The notes: generated by a model from the letters alone, not told the origin. Counted from the first letter of the stretch, positions 1 to 13,100 are shown. The stretch is DNA of 64,000 bases from Apus apus (GCF_020740795.1 NC_067285.1:109145652-109209651); one strand, 5' to 3'. Translations and numbers: made by a program.

Positions 1-708
1 GGCTTAATTGTCTGAATACAGTCACTCCTACTACGGCTATTTCTTCTACATCTTTAGCCATCCCATAAGGAAGACAAGCGGTTTTGTCTGTGCATCCTCT
101 CAAGCCGCGGGACGAGCAGAAAAACAACAGGAGCACCTAGATGAGGACAGCTGCAGGCACGCAGCTTCTACACCGTGAAACCCACTGCAACGAAGACCCG
201 AGGGCAGCGATATTTATGCTGGGGTTAAAACAGCCGAACACCTTCCCCTCGCTGAAATCGGACTGGCTTCATCCAGGCTGGGACGGGGCCTGCTGGGGTG
301 CAGGGGGTGGGGGTACCCCCTCAGGGTAACCCCCCAAAAGCGGCACAGCCTTCACCCCTGCTTAAAGCCAGACTGAGCTGCACGCCTTTGCCCCAGGAAG
401 CAGATGGAAAAGGCCACGCTGCTCCCAACTTGCCGGCGAGAGGCTCTTCTGAAAGGGCCGGGGCCACCTCCCTGTCCCCTCACAGACCATCTCTCCCCCA
501 GCCTTCCCCTGAAGCCCACACAAGGAACCCTTCCTCGCCTCCCTCCGGCCATCCCCACATCTCCACGACCTCCAGCGGCCCCAAGCCACCTCACGGGGCT
601 GAGCTTCCCACACAGAGCCCAGCAGCCCCCCCAACTCTCGGCAAGCAGGGGGGGGGCTCAGCCCGCTGCCGCCATCCCAGTGACGGATGAGGGCCACGGC
701 GCAGCCGA

Positions 709-727
709 ACTACATGTCCCGGCAGGC
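709..727 (+). promoter_or_regulatory. ZNF143-type (SBS) site 1, POLR1A intron 1
   Basis: The sequence ACTACATGTCCCGGCAGGC resembles the Staf/ZNF143 SBS2 consensus (ACTACAATTCCCAGCATGC), with the ACTACA core and the TCCC block intact. It lies about 190 bp inside POLR1A from its ATG. Binding is inferred from motif similarity only. Confidence 0.5.
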
Positions 728-772
728 CCCGCGCCTACAGCCCGCAGAGGGACGGCGGCGCCCCGGCGCAGA

Positions 773-791
773 GCACGCCGGGAGTTGTAGT
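773..791 (-). promoter_or_regulatory. ZNF143-type (SBS) site 2, POLR1A intron 1
   Basis: Read on the minus strand this is ACTACAACTCCCGGCGTGC, a very close match to the ZNF143 SBS2 consensus. It sits 46 bp downstream of the next site on the other strand, at the edge of the POLR1A/PTCD3 CpG island. ZNF143 with THAP11 and HCFC1 is known to occupy such sites at housekeeping and mitochondrial gene promoters. Confidence 0.65.
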
Positions 792-844
792 CCTCAAGAG
801 CGGAACGGAAGGAAGAGGGAACAGGACAAGCCCGCGATCCTCAC

Positions 845-921
845 CTGATCTCCTCGGCTGTGTACATCCCGAAGGAGACCCCCACCAGCCGCCGCCACGG
901 CACCACTTTGGGCGGCCTCAT
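845..921 (-). CDS. POLR1A: POLR1A coding exon 1 (RNA polymerase I largest subunit, partial gene)
   Basis: This is the first coding exon of the largest catalytic subunit of RNA polymerase I, which transcribes ribosomal RNA in the nucleolus. The minus-strand ATG is at 921-919. Twenty-five codons plus two bases end at a GT donor (GTGAGG) just below 845. The peptide contains PWRRLVGVSFGMYTAEEI, close to the human start PWRRLQGISFGMYSAEEL as I remember it. The first six residues differ from human. The rest of the gene lies left of the window: 1-844 is intron 1 and I see no second exon there. The start faces that of PTCD3 across 187 bp of CpG island, so the two genes probably share a bidirectional promoter, the arrangement I recall in human. 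The much longer open frame that runs upstream of this ATG is a by-product of GC-rich sequence. The identity is firm; the exact start is likely because no nearer upstream in-frame ATG was noticed. Confidence 0.9.
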
Positions 922-1108
922 GGCGAAGGAGAGAGCCTTCCCCGGCCGACGCCTCGCTCCGCTCTGCGGCAGGAGGCGCTGCGCCACGGGCAGCACCACG
1001 CGGCGGGGGAGCGGGCGGCAGCACTTCCGCGGCGGGCCGGCGTCACCTCCCCTGGGCCGCGGGACCGCCCTCCTTTCCCGCCGGGCTTGGCGGGGCGGGG
1101 CGGGCGGC
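922..1108. promoter_or_regulatory. Bidirectional CpG-island promoter POLR1A/PTCD3
   Basis: The 187 bp between the two divergent start codons are extremely GC- and CpG-rich and have no obvious TATA box. Visible motifs are an ETS/GABP-like CACTTCCGCG at 1022-1031, an E2F-like TTTCCCGCC at 1074-1082, and GC boxes (GGGGCGGGGC) at about 1091-1102. Both transcription starts must lie in or near this stretch. The CpG island extends roughly over 640-1360. Confidence 0.75.
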
Positions 1109-4100
1109 ATGGCGGCGGGGCGGCTGGCGGGCAGCGCCTGGCGCCGAGCGGTGTCGCTGAGCGGGCGGTGCTGCCCGCCGGGCGGGAGGCGAGAGCGCGG
1201 CGGGTGAGGAGGCTGCGGGGCTCCCTGCGCGGGAGCCTCTGAGGGACCGGGGGGCGGTTGGGGCGGTTGGGGGGGGGTGTTGAGGCGGGAAGGGCCGCGC
1301 AGGCGCAGTGGGTGCCCGCGCAGCGCCGTCTCGGGCGGCTGAGGCGGGCACGGTGGGGGTGAGGGGACCCCTCTTTTGATGGGGTTGTTTTCTTCCCCCC
1401 CCTCCTTTTTTGGTGGGCTGTGCGTCCTCGGGAGCCAGGTTTTTGAGCTGTGAAGTGATTCCTTAGCGGTGAATGGCAGGAAAAAGGAGAGGAAGAGGGG
1501 GGGGGAGGGGGTTGCTCGCAGGGTGTGCCTCAGGTGGGAGCGTCCCAGCCGCTCTGTAGGCAACGTGGCAATAATCCCAGAGGGGTAAAATCGCGGCTGG
1601 TGGGTTTACGTGACATACGGGAACAGCCAGAATGACCGCAGGATCGCTGTAGAGCCCAGAGGTGCGAATGAGCAGCGTTTCCCTCAGGGTCAAGGTCAGT
1701 GTCGCAGCACAGACGAAGGCCCCATGGCAGTAAAGCTTTTGTGTGAGCTTGTGTTAGCTTGTTTCCTGAGGAAAAAAAGTAAGCATCGTAAGCTCTGATC
1801 TGTGTTAGAAGCAGTAAATTGTGAGCGATTATCAGACAGAAAATCCTAGAGCAGTTTGGGTTGGAAGGGACCTTAAAGACCAGGACCAACCAAAGATCAG
1901 TGTCAGCACTGCTGGGGTCTAAAATATTCCTTAGAAGGTGCTGCTTTCAGCTAGGTCCTGCCCCTAAAACCCAAAGCGTTTTCTGATTTATGCTCAGTAT
2001 TTTTATTTCTAAGATGCGGTAATTGATGAAAGCTACTTGAAAATAATTAGATGGCCAAAATGAAAGGATTACAAATTTTATGCTGTACGGTTTTCTGTGT
2101 GTATCACTTCTTGTCTCTTGAAATCAGGGCTTTTAAGAGAAGCATCAGGTACAAGTTTTATTATATTTTTGGAGCAGCAGTAATAATAGTGCAACATTCC
2201 AAGTTGGTTTTCTCATCTAATCTTTTAGTTAGCCAGAATTTCATGAATTTGCTTCTGCTGTGTTAATGTGACTATGATAAATTCAAAGCTCTGGTTGGTT
2301 TACAGGTCCTCTTCTAGTACTACAGCTCTTGGGAAGACTCTGGACAATTCAGAAGGTATGAAGTCTTAATTACTAGTTTCTTGCGTATGTTTTTTAATCT
2401 CAGGAGATAAAGAGGACAGGAATACCCTCATTACCCTCCTTGGATTTTCTTTTCCCCTGTCAGAAAGGTTTCCTGCCTTCACTTGCCCTCCCCACCAGCC
2501 AGCTCTGTGCTCTGAATGAACTGGGTTATCCAGTTTCATGACTTGTCTAGTTGCTCTTTGAAGTGGAACAAACTATAAAATAAAAACAAGGAGTTTTCCA
2601 CCTTAGTTCTGAGAGTTTCCCTCACATTCTTGCTTCTCTGAGCCCCTTACCATATTTCTGCTATGAGTTTTGTGAGAAAAGTAAGCTGGGATGCCTGGAG
2701 CTCTCTGCACATGGGAACAAGTTCCTGCCAGTCGGTAACAGCTCATGGAAGCATCAACACACAGGTGGTGGGAAAAGTGCCTCTGCAACCCTGGCTCTGG
2801 GGGATGTAATGAGGAGGTCCCACATGCTCCTCTGTGAAGGAATTTCAACCTGTAGCTGCTTCTTTTGGTATTACAGAATCATGGAATTGTTGGAGTTGGA
2901 AGGAACCTTTAGAGATCATCTAGTATTGTCCTTTTTCTTTTTTCTTCTTTGGGAAATCTGGGCAGAGTGACCTATGGAGTGGAAGGAACTAAGAAGTTGG
3001 TGTCAGGCCATTGGAGCAGGAACATGAGAGGGCACCTGGCTACAGTATTGAGGCAGGCTGAGATGGCAAACTTCAAATGAGAGGACTAAGAGTGGGAAGC
3101 CAAGGGACTGGGAAAGGCTAGGGCTCAAGCGAGAAGATACAGGATAAAGGTGATTGAAGAAGGTTGGATGGGTCATCTCGTTGAGGGTACAGTGGGTACA
3201 GTCTCTCAGGTTTGTTTGCCATAGGCCCCTGATCCTGTTTTGACACAAGACTTAAGCTCCCTGTCAGCCTTTTCTGTTACCATTCCAGTGAATTGTGGCC
3301 TACATCAGGCTGTTGTTTTTAAGTCTTTGCTTTTGTACTTTCAGTTGGATCAGCTTAATTCTTCAGTTGTCATGAGCTCAGGGTTTCCTTTGAACATCTC
3401 TTGGTTTCTAATAATAATTTTAATACTGTTTCTCATAGTTACTCAGGAAGAAATTGTGCTCCCACGCAAGAAAACCTGGTGAGTGTTTACTGCTGAACAT
3501 GTATATTGACCTGGAATAAAATTTTTGGTCAGCTGAAACTAGTTTGTTTGCCCAAGTTGAAAATTCAGGTTGTTGTATTCCTGGATTTAATGTCCCACTA
3601 GTGGCTTTCCTGCTGACTCGGAGCTCTGGGAATATGTTTGGCTCTTAATCTGTGCAGAGTATCTGTTCCTGGCCTTTATTTTAGAAACAGTTAAGAGAAC
3701 TGAATTTGTAAGTGTAGCTCTGTTTCTTTGTAAAAGATCACATTCCTTAGAGTTTTGTAAAATGAAGTTTATTTGGCTGTCTGCATGTAGGTGTGTTTCT
3801 CTCAGAGATAAAAAAAATTAAAAAATTGACCATTGATAGTTAGCTGAATAAATTCTGTTTAGAAATTAGGTGGCTGAACAAAAGCTACTTTGTAGGAAGC
3901 ACTTCAGATGGAATTGCATGACTGGGTAGGAAAAACTTAAGTGTACAGCCAAATGGTGTCTGCATGTACACCTAAAATCAGACTTCCTTCACCTATAAAC
4001 ACTTTCTGTGGCCTTCCCTTGTTTGCTTGAAACTTAACCGAAGTTTTAAGGAAGCTGAATTTTCCCTCCCTTTGCAAAAAGTAGTATTTTCTAAGTGCAG

Positions 4101-7100
4101 CAAGCCCACTATTTCCTAGAACTGGAAACCTTTACAGGCCAGGAAAATCCTGTGCTTGTTCTGCACACAGTGTAACACTCAGCATTCAAGGTCTGCAACC
4201 GAGCAGTAACCAAAGCTGCTTTATGTTTAGGGACAAGCTGGCAGTTCTTCAGACATTGGCTTCTACTGTGAAGAGGGTAAGTAGTTCTGCTGATCGTGTG
4301 AACAGGTCAGGTTGTCCACCTCATGCAATAGTTGTACTTCTGCTTTGGCCCTAAGTGAAAGATGGGACTTTTACATCCATTTTTTACAGGGTTTTCACTT
4401 TAGTTCAACACGTTTTGCTGTGTTCTGAAAGCCTCCTGCTAGTGCTAAGAGAGAGCTACAACTAGCAGTGAAAGCTGTAAGATTCCAATAAAGCTAATAC
4501 CAGATCAGGTCCTTTTAACAGTTCAGCTTCCCAATCCAGGCTGCCTCTTCCCTTTTTCAGTCTGGAAAGTAAGCCTTGCAGAGAGCCATCGGTATCTACT
4601 TTTGTTAGGCAACAATTATAAATTCCTTGATGCCATTCCTTAATCCTGTCCTGAGCTCTGGAAATTGAATCTCATCCTGCAAGTCCCCTCAGCTCCCCTG
4701 AGACTGTTATAGTTGGGGTCCTGCTTGCTTTGCAGGGCACATTATGGCTTGTTGTATTATAGGAAGGACCCTTTTGTTGTCACTGTGTAAGCCTGAATGT
4801 GTATGTATAATGGAAACGCTTTTTTTTCCACTATTTCCAAACACAATAAACCTTTTGAACAAGAGGAGCTTTTGTCTGGTGGGCATCACTGTGCCTTGAA
4901 TTCCATGAGGCAGTGTGATATGCATGCAGGATGCCTGTGTCCATAACTATAAATGTTTCAGCCCTGTGTTCTCCTTCCTGCAGGACCCTACTGCTGCTCA
5001 TTATATGTTCTACGATGACCCTTACCTTATGCCAAGAAATGCAGCCAATTCTGTAAGTATTTCCTCCCAAATCCTTGAAAGCTCCCCCTCTACCTACCCC
5101 TTCATCTAGGCTATGAATACGTTATCTGATTGGAGCCTAGTTTTAATTACAAAAGAAAATGAAGTCACAGGATGTCTTGGGTTGGAAGGGACCTCTAAAG
5201 GTCATCTAGTCCAACCTCCCTACAGTAAGTAGGGACATCTCATACTAGAAGAGATTGCTCAGAGCCCCATCAAGCCTGACCTTGGATGTCTCCAGGGATG
5301 GGGCCCCCACCACCTCTAGGCAGCCCATTCCAGTGATCCACCACCCTCATATTAAAGACCTTTTTCCTAATGTCCAACCTCAATCTGCCCCTTTCTGGCT
5401 TGAAACCTTTACCACTTGTCCTATCATTACATGCTCTTGTGAGCAGCTCTTCCCCAGCCTTCTTGTAGGCCCCTTTCAGGTACTGAAAGGCCACTATGCA
5501 GTCCCCCTGGAGCCTTCTCTTCTCCAGACTGAACAAACCCAACTCCCTCAGCCTGTCTTCATAAGAGAGGTGCTCCAGCCCTCTGCTAATTTTTGTGGCC
5601 CTCCCCTGGACAAGTTCCAACAGGTCCATGTCCTTCTTGTGCTGGGAGCTCCAGAACTGGACACAGAACTCCAGGTGAGGTCTCACCAGGGCAGAGTAGA
5701 GGGGCAGAATCACCTCTCTCAGTCTGCTGGACACACTTCTTCTGGTGCAGCCCAGGATGCAGTTGGCCCTTTGGGCTACAGCTGCACGTTGGTGGCTCAT
5801 GTCCAGCTTTTGATCCACTGCAACCCCCAGGTCTTTTTCCACAGGGCTGCTCTGTAGCATGTTTTCCCTCAGCCAGGTGTCAGATTTCTTCCAGAATTTT
5901 CTCCTCTGTATTTCTGAATGCATAATGACTAACACTTCTCTCAACAAATCCACCCTGTGCACAGTTATCTCTTCTTCTTGCCCCCATAGGGATGTCCCAG
6001 CTGCCACAGCTCTGTTAACATTCCTAAAAGTTAGTGGCTTACCTGCCAAGTTGTTCCATTTCTCCATGTTCTTAGTCTGTTAAATGACTCGTAACTAATT
6101 CTTCAGGTCAGGCATATTCAGCCTGTTCAAACTGTGTTTATGTACCTGGGATGTGGATTGTGAGTATGTGCTATTGCAAGTGTTGAGATTTTGTGCTTAC
6201 AGTTTAGCTAAATTTGAATTAAATGTGTGAATTAAAACACAAGGTCACTTCTGTGTGTGTTGCTACACAAACTACATGTTATCAGTTCAGTGTCCTGGCC
6301 AAGCCCCAGGAATTTTATCACAGAGCTTAGGCTTATGGAAATAGTAGTATTGAGATGATAATAGAAAGCAAGGAGGAAAGGAGTCTTCCTCTGGTGTTAT
6401 CTCTGTATAACATTAAAGAACATGAAGCTGAGGCAGGAGAAAGCAGAACTGCAAATGAGGGCAAGAAGGAACTGCTGTGTGTGATGGTAACTAGAGCGTA
6501 GCAGAAGACTGGGAGGTGTGTTGTCACAGATCAGTGATAAGGCTACAAGAAACAGGGGAGGGTCTGACTCTGCAACTTGGAAGAAGAGCAGTGAATGGGA
6601 ATTGGGTGATGCTCTTGGGAATGAGAAACAGGTAGGGAAACATCTGTGTGTCATACTCTAAAAAGAGAGATGCTTTTGAGCTTGAGGCAGTAGTGCAACA
6701 TTTCAGATGTGTCTGGTACAGAACTTTGTTCCTTGTCTCAGTAAAGAAGTAGTAACAGGCTTGTTTAAAGAATAGACATTCTTAAATTGACATCAATACC
6801 AAAATGTTTACCTGGAATGTTCTCTGGTGTCTATATTTTTTACTAAAAGTTGAAAAAAAAGCATGCTCAGTGTTACAGAACATGTTTTTCCCGACTCTCA
6901 TCCTTTTAATTGTGTGTTTCTTCACCTTGTTCCCTCTCATTCCTATGCAGCGTCTGTTTGCATTGGCGAAGGAGTCTGGAAGAAATGCTGCAAAATACAT
7001 GGTGAAGCAGTTTCCTCAGTATTTTGACAAGACTTTAGCAGAGCCCAACGTAGCAGTAAGCCTTTTGCTTTTCATTTTCACTCTTTTTGTGCTTTGCCAG

Positions 7101-10100
7101 GTGGTAAAATCAGCTGTCAGACTGGGCCAAAATGCACAGGAACAGCTATTTTGCAGGCAGCTATGAAAGCAGCAGTGTATTTATTTTATGTTTCTGAAGT
7201 GAACATTTTTTCCTTAGGGTTTGAATATCATATAATGTTCTTTAGATAAAAAAAAATAAATTATGCTTACATGTTGACTTACTGACACGGAAGTGGGAGG
7301 TCAGGATGTGTATCCTTCATCATCCAAAGAACTGCTGATTTTAGTCTGGGAGTGTTGGTAAATTATCAAAGCTGTGTACTGGGTGAAGAGTAAACATACT
7401 CGGTTAGTGTATTAGCAGTAGTTTAGAGAAGGTTTAAGTGTGTCTAACTTGCACTCTTTGCTTTTAGTGCTTGATGCCTGATACTCTGACACCTCAGATT
7501 GAAGGAGTGAGTGAGGAAGCTCTAAAAGAGCGTATCTACCTCAGAAGGGTGAAGGAGTCAGTGGATCTATTTGATCAGCTTGTACAAGCAGGTATGTGGT
7601 CACCTGTCAGATTCTGTGATGGAGCTCTCCTTAAATCATGGCAAAAATGTTTTAGTAGCTGGCACAGTCTGTGGAGACAACTTCATGATTATGTTGCTGC
7701 CTTTCACAGCTGACTCTGGTCTGATGAAGTGGTTCTCCAGAATTGTTGGGCCCTCCTTACCCACTGCCTGTCTGATGTCACTTTGGTTCTGTGGAGAACA
7801 AATGTTTTCTTGATCAAGAGACAGATGATACAGCATTCAGGGTTTTTTCTTCCCTTCCATAGTGGAAGAATTAGTAATGCAGTAGAGTAGGGCCTGTTGT
7901 GGGCAGATGCTGTGTGCTTGAGTGATAACCATCCTGCCCACAAAGCCCCTCATGCAGTAATGTATTCGTTGGTATAAGCTGAATTTGTGCTGAGAACTTT
8001 GCTGTTGTGTTGGACTGGTATAGCATACCAGCCAAGTGCCCCTTCTGTGGACCTGACCTCTATAAATGAGTCTTTCTCAGCTCTCCTTAATGTTATCCCT
8101 GCCATGGATGAATGAGGGGAAAGCAATAGAAGACTGTCACAGCTTCTAAAGGAGGGAAACTTACTGGGAAGATGAGATCTTATATCCACGACAACATGGA
8201 AAGGAGATGATTCCATCAAATAGGACTTTTCTTTTGTTGTTTTTAAACTGAGCCACATGAAGTGGTCTTCACAGCAGGGTTTATCCCAGGAGTAGTTATA
8301 AAAGGCCCTAGACATTTCAGATGTCTTGTTGGGCTTGTTCTGCTTCACAGTTCTGGCTGCCAGCTGTCACTTCCCTTTTCCACTCAGTCAGGAAAAACTA
8401 CCATTTCAGTGGCTTCAGTAGAAAAAGAGATACTCTAGTTCAGTGTTAAAATTGTCTCCTGCTGTGAATGGGTTGGTGGAAGTATTAGTGTCACACCCAG
8501 GTTTTACAGACTTGATAAAGAATGCCTTTATGTGGAAAGAGAACAAATGGCTTAGCTGGGTGTTCAAAAGTTTTCCGATGTGGCTGTAGAATAGTGTGTT
8601 CTTTACTTTCTCTGCAGCTCTTGTATGTCCTCATTTTCTCTAGGTACCTCTGTATCTCTGGAGACCACAAACAGCCTGCTAGATCTGTTATGCTTCTATG
8701 GAGATGGAGAATCTTCTCTGGAAGAAGAGAAAGAGCAAAAAGAGGATTTGGAAGAACCAGGGGTATGGAAAAACCTGTTGATCACTATTTATTTCTTTCA
8801 TGTATAGTGGGGGTGTATCAGAGTGATGTCAAGATTTTTTGTACTGTGACTTCCCTGCCTGGTAGGTGGTGTGAGGTGGGTCAGGTGCAGTATCTAGAGA
8901 TACAGAGATACAGAAGTTACAAAAATCCTGTGTCTGATCTAGTCACAAAAGTAGTTTCTGTAAAGCTGAACATTGCAGCTGAAACCCCGTTTTGGCTTAG
9001 TTCTGTTAAGCTGCATTTAGATAACTGTTTCTCCCTGACAGCTTTGTTTTTATAATTGCCTGCAAAGAGGACCTCTAGTACTTCTAGTGTAGATCAGCTC
9101 ATTAATTTTCTTTAGTCTGAACCACAATACCTGGATTTCAGTGAAGCTGAGGGCTCTTGTGTGACCTCAGAGTATCAGGTTGCAGGGGACAGTGGTAGAT
9201 GTGTTGCACAATACCTGTCCTTGGGCAGACTGCTGAAGGAGAAAGGGTTTTACAGAGTGTGTGCTATACTCTAATTATTCCCACCAGCTGCACAAATACA
9301 AATAATTTGCCTTGTTACTATGTTAAAAAACACAGTCAGCATTCTTTCTTTTATTGTGTCCTGAACATTTTAATAGAATTAATAGAATTTAATGTAACCC
9401 AGTAGAAAAACACCTTTGATGTGTTATAAATAGCTGCTGAACTTCTGTGTAGTCACCAAATCACATAATTTGATGTTTAATCATAACTTTGAACTCTGAG
9501 AAACTTAATTCTGCAAAAATCTCTCCAGGTGAACACTTCCGAGCAGAAGGCTCCAAGGAGACAATTCCAGAGAGGTTCACAGTCATTCAGCTCTAGATGG
9601 AGGTATAGAAAATGTTGCCAGTATTCATGTGCAGATGCCTTGTGTTTATAAAACAGACTTCAAGACAATTATCAGCCCATGCTGGCAGGCATGTTACTTG
9701 TTAAATACATCCATGTTTGCTAATCTTTTAAATTGTTGATGGAAATCTAGTAAGTGATTGTGTTTAGATCAAAGTATCACAAGTAACAAAGGGGCATGGC
9801 CCGTTCTTTCGCTAGGCATGTGGAATTGATTTCCTAAAGGTGTATTTTATTGAGTTCTTTCACATTCAGGTTTTTTCTTGATTCTAGGGAGAACAACAAT
9901 GCTGAGAGGATATTCAAGATAATGCCAGAGAGGAATGCACACTCCTATTGCACAATGATCCGTGGGATGGTGAAGGTGAAGTTGTCCTGCAGTGCTGGGA
10001 GGGCTTTTGCCATCATAGATTTGTAGAGATTTTTTATTTTTTGTTTGTTTGTTTGTTTACAGCATGGGGTTTCTGCTAAAGCTTACGACATGTACATAGA

Positions 10101-13100
10101 CCTGCTGAATGAAAGACACAAGGGTAAGTGCCTCCTGCTTCTGCTTTCTGGTCCTGCAAGCCAGAGAAGCCCATTGTTGGGTCCATGAGTATTTGTTTCA
10201 TGGCGGTGATGATTGGCGCAGGGGTACGGACCTCAGCTAGATCATGGGAGCTGAATGCAAACCTGGTGTTCTGGTGCAGCTGGCATGTGGTTGGCTTACT
10301 GGAAACAGGTTTGCATGAGACTTTGCCAAAATCTGAGCCATGTTAGAATTGTTTTCCTTAGAATGTAGGTGTCAGTTAAAATTAATTCTCTTCCATCTTC
10401 CAGCTGATGTTCACACCTTCAACGTGCTGATTACAGCAGTCCCATTTCTAAAGGACAGGTTCTTAGAAAGATGGGAATTAGCCAAGGTAAGGAGGTAAAG
10501 TGGAAGAGGTGGAGAAGAAAGGGGTAAGAGTGGAGGGGCTGGGTCTGCTTGGTCAGTTGAAACTTCCAGTTGTTAGAAGACTAAAAGTGAGAGTTTTTTA
10601 CAAAGATTCTAATATCTGTTGCAAAGGGAGTACACTGGTTTAAAGATACAAACTGTTGAGGAGTGAAAAAAGTACAAAATCCAGCCTTGCCCTTGCAGAA
10701 TGCTTTGCCTTGTTAGAACATTCCTGCTTCAGGAACTTTGTGGACAGAAAGTAATTGGGGAATCATGCTGGGAGATAAGAGCAAACACTTTTACATAAAA
10801 ACTCTTTGAATTGTAATTCGTAGTTGTGTGACAGAAATAGCATTTTGAGGGGTAGCATTATAGGCTCCAGTTTTAATGGCAGTATGGAAATGTAATGATC
10901 TGTAAGGAAAAAGAAGATAAAAATATAAAAATTTCCTTGATATTCTAGGCACAATTCTCCAAGATCAAATATGATGTAATTTTGTAGTCTTTTTTTTTTT
11001 TGTCAAATTAATGAAGAATTAGATGGTACTCCCTTAATAGATGATCAGTTGAGGTGAAGTCATTCCCTTGAAGGGTTGAGAAGGATTAGATTGAGGAAAT
11101 GCTGAACTGTGATCCATAATGTGTCAAGCACTAAAGATTTGGGGATTTTGTTCAAGGTCTTCCTGAATCACATGGTTCAACAAGGGGTGCAACCAAATCT
11201 GCTAACTTTTAATGCTTTACTGAAGACCCTGAGAAGGTGTGGTGGCGTGGGCAGAAGTATGTCTCCATTGGTAATAAAGGAAATGGAAGCACTTGATATA
11301 GGTAAGAGAACCAGAATGGTTATTTTATGCCAGTGCCACCTCCAGAAGAGTTCAGCAGCAAACACCACAGTAGTTGCAAGGGGAGATGTCCATGGCTTGT
11401 GAAAAAACAGCATTTCTCTGCTGTGTTCTGCCTTGACTGTTCCCTTTTGCAAGAGAACTGAGAAAGGAAAGTGTCTTAAGTGCCAAGTTATGGCCACTCA
11501 GTGAGCCCCAGTGCCTGGGGATTTCAAACTGAAGCATCATCTTCAGTCTTTGTTCAGTGTTGATTACTAATTAAAATATAGTGGGTGCACTTATCTCCTT
11601 ACATCAAACAATGAGACATTTTGGTGCTGCATTCTTAGGTTAGGAGCGTGTTTATCGTTATATTTTTACCTGTACTTCTGGCTGCTCAAGGACAGGTGCA
11701 TGTGCAGTGGGGGAGTGTGTCCTGTCCCACAGGCTCTTTCTCCACTGGGTCTTTACTGTAGTACTGCTCAGTCTGTTAGCTTCCCATACAGCAAGCAGAT
11801 TTACTTTGCAAGCCACCCAAGCCGGTTCAGGTCTGCAGATCTCCCATCTCTACAGAAACAGCTTTACATCTGGGTGGTTTTTTGTGATGTCAAGTGAAAA
11901 CATTGCAAAAATGAGAAATGTTGGCATAGCTGATTGGTGTCTTGAAAAGTGTGTTTTGCCCTAGTAACATGCTTGCTGATGCACCAAAAATAGATTAATG
12001 AGTAGAATGGAAAGCTAGTCATGAAATATTTTTGCTTTTAATTTAGAGCAGGGAAGCTTAGCATTTCCCCCCTAGCAATATGGTGCTTCAGCTGGTGGTC
12101 CACCCTCAGATATCAGCTCTGGTCCAGCGTGAGGGTGGGTGGGAAATGAAATGGTAGAGAAGATTTATGCATGCTGCCTGACTGGGAGGGCTGGAGACTG
12201 TGGATTAGAGCTCAGGCACAAAGCTCAGCCAAGAAGGTCAATGTGACTTCAATGTTTTTGCTTTTTAGAACCTAGCCTTGCAACCTATGATCATCTTCTC
12301 ACGATATTTTATCGAGGTGGTAAGTGCAGTATCAACTTGTCCATGAAAGTGTCCTGTTGAATACCCACTTAAAGTGCTTTCCAGATGTGATGGGTGAAGG
12401 CAGCTGATTTATGGATTTAAAAGAGAGCTTCTTACATGTGCAAACCTAACATCTATGCTATTTGATTCTGCTTGGGTGAAGAAGAAGCTGCAGCAGATCA
12501 TAACCTCCTTTGGGGAGGGAAGAGTCCTTATGTTTTGAGAATGGGCAGAACTGGAAAGAAAGCCCATTTCCTTTCCATTTGTGGCACAAGTTGATAAAGC
12601 TCAGTGTCTGTGGAGGCTGAGTGTGACTAAACCACATGTGATTTCATAGACTGTGCCACTTAGAGGGAGGAAATTGCCCAGGGTTTCTGTGTTTGGGCAA
12701 CAGTTCTGTGCCTTGGAGCTGCCTTGAAATACAACTGTTAGAGGCAGGAGCCCAACTGTTGGAGATCCATTAGCCAAAAATCTGGGCATGGGAAGAGAAT
12801 AGACACAGTCATACCTCCAGTCCTTGTGTTTTAACAAATATGGAGGAACTGCTCTTGAGTCTCTGGGTTTGGTTGTTAGGATTTTTTCTTGATTTTTATT
12901 TTTTTTTCCCTTTCTCATTTGCTGTTGTTGATGAAATGCATTGCTTGTGCCAGCATGACCTTCTAACAGACAAACTTCCAGGCTTGTTGGATTCCTTTCT
13001 AGAAAGTACTTCTGTCCTTCTGAATCTGCCCTGTTGTGCTCTGGAAATCAGGGAATAGTAGGACAAATATAGAGCAAATAAAATTGCAGCTGGTGTGGAG

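Larger units (their letters stand above)
1..844 (-). other. POLR1A: POLR1A intron 1 (partial)
   Basis: No coding exon is recognisable here; the stretch is the 5' part of POLR1A intron 1. Its right third (about 640-844) is GC-rich and belongs to the CpG island of the POLR1A/PTCD3 promoter. It holds two ZNF143-type sites, annotated separately. Open frames here on both strands are proline-, serine- and glycine-rich GC artefacts. Confidence 0.75.

Noticed and set aside
841-1563. A 240-codon minus-strand open frame ending in POLR1A exon 1
   Set aside because: Only the last 26 codons match POLR1A. The upstream part is low-complexity translation of the CpG island and PTCD3 intron 1.
5270-6067. A 265-codon minus-strand open frame that looks like a gene
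   Set aside because: It is the C-terminal end of the CR1 LINE reverse-transcriptase ORF, not a host gene. The upstream third is probably chance read-through.
7708-7780. A second candidate box C/D snoRNA in PTCD3 intron 7 (TGATGA near 7719, CTGA near 7770)
   Set aside because: The C box lacks the leading purine, there is no terminal stem, and no guide to rRNA or snRNA is apparent.
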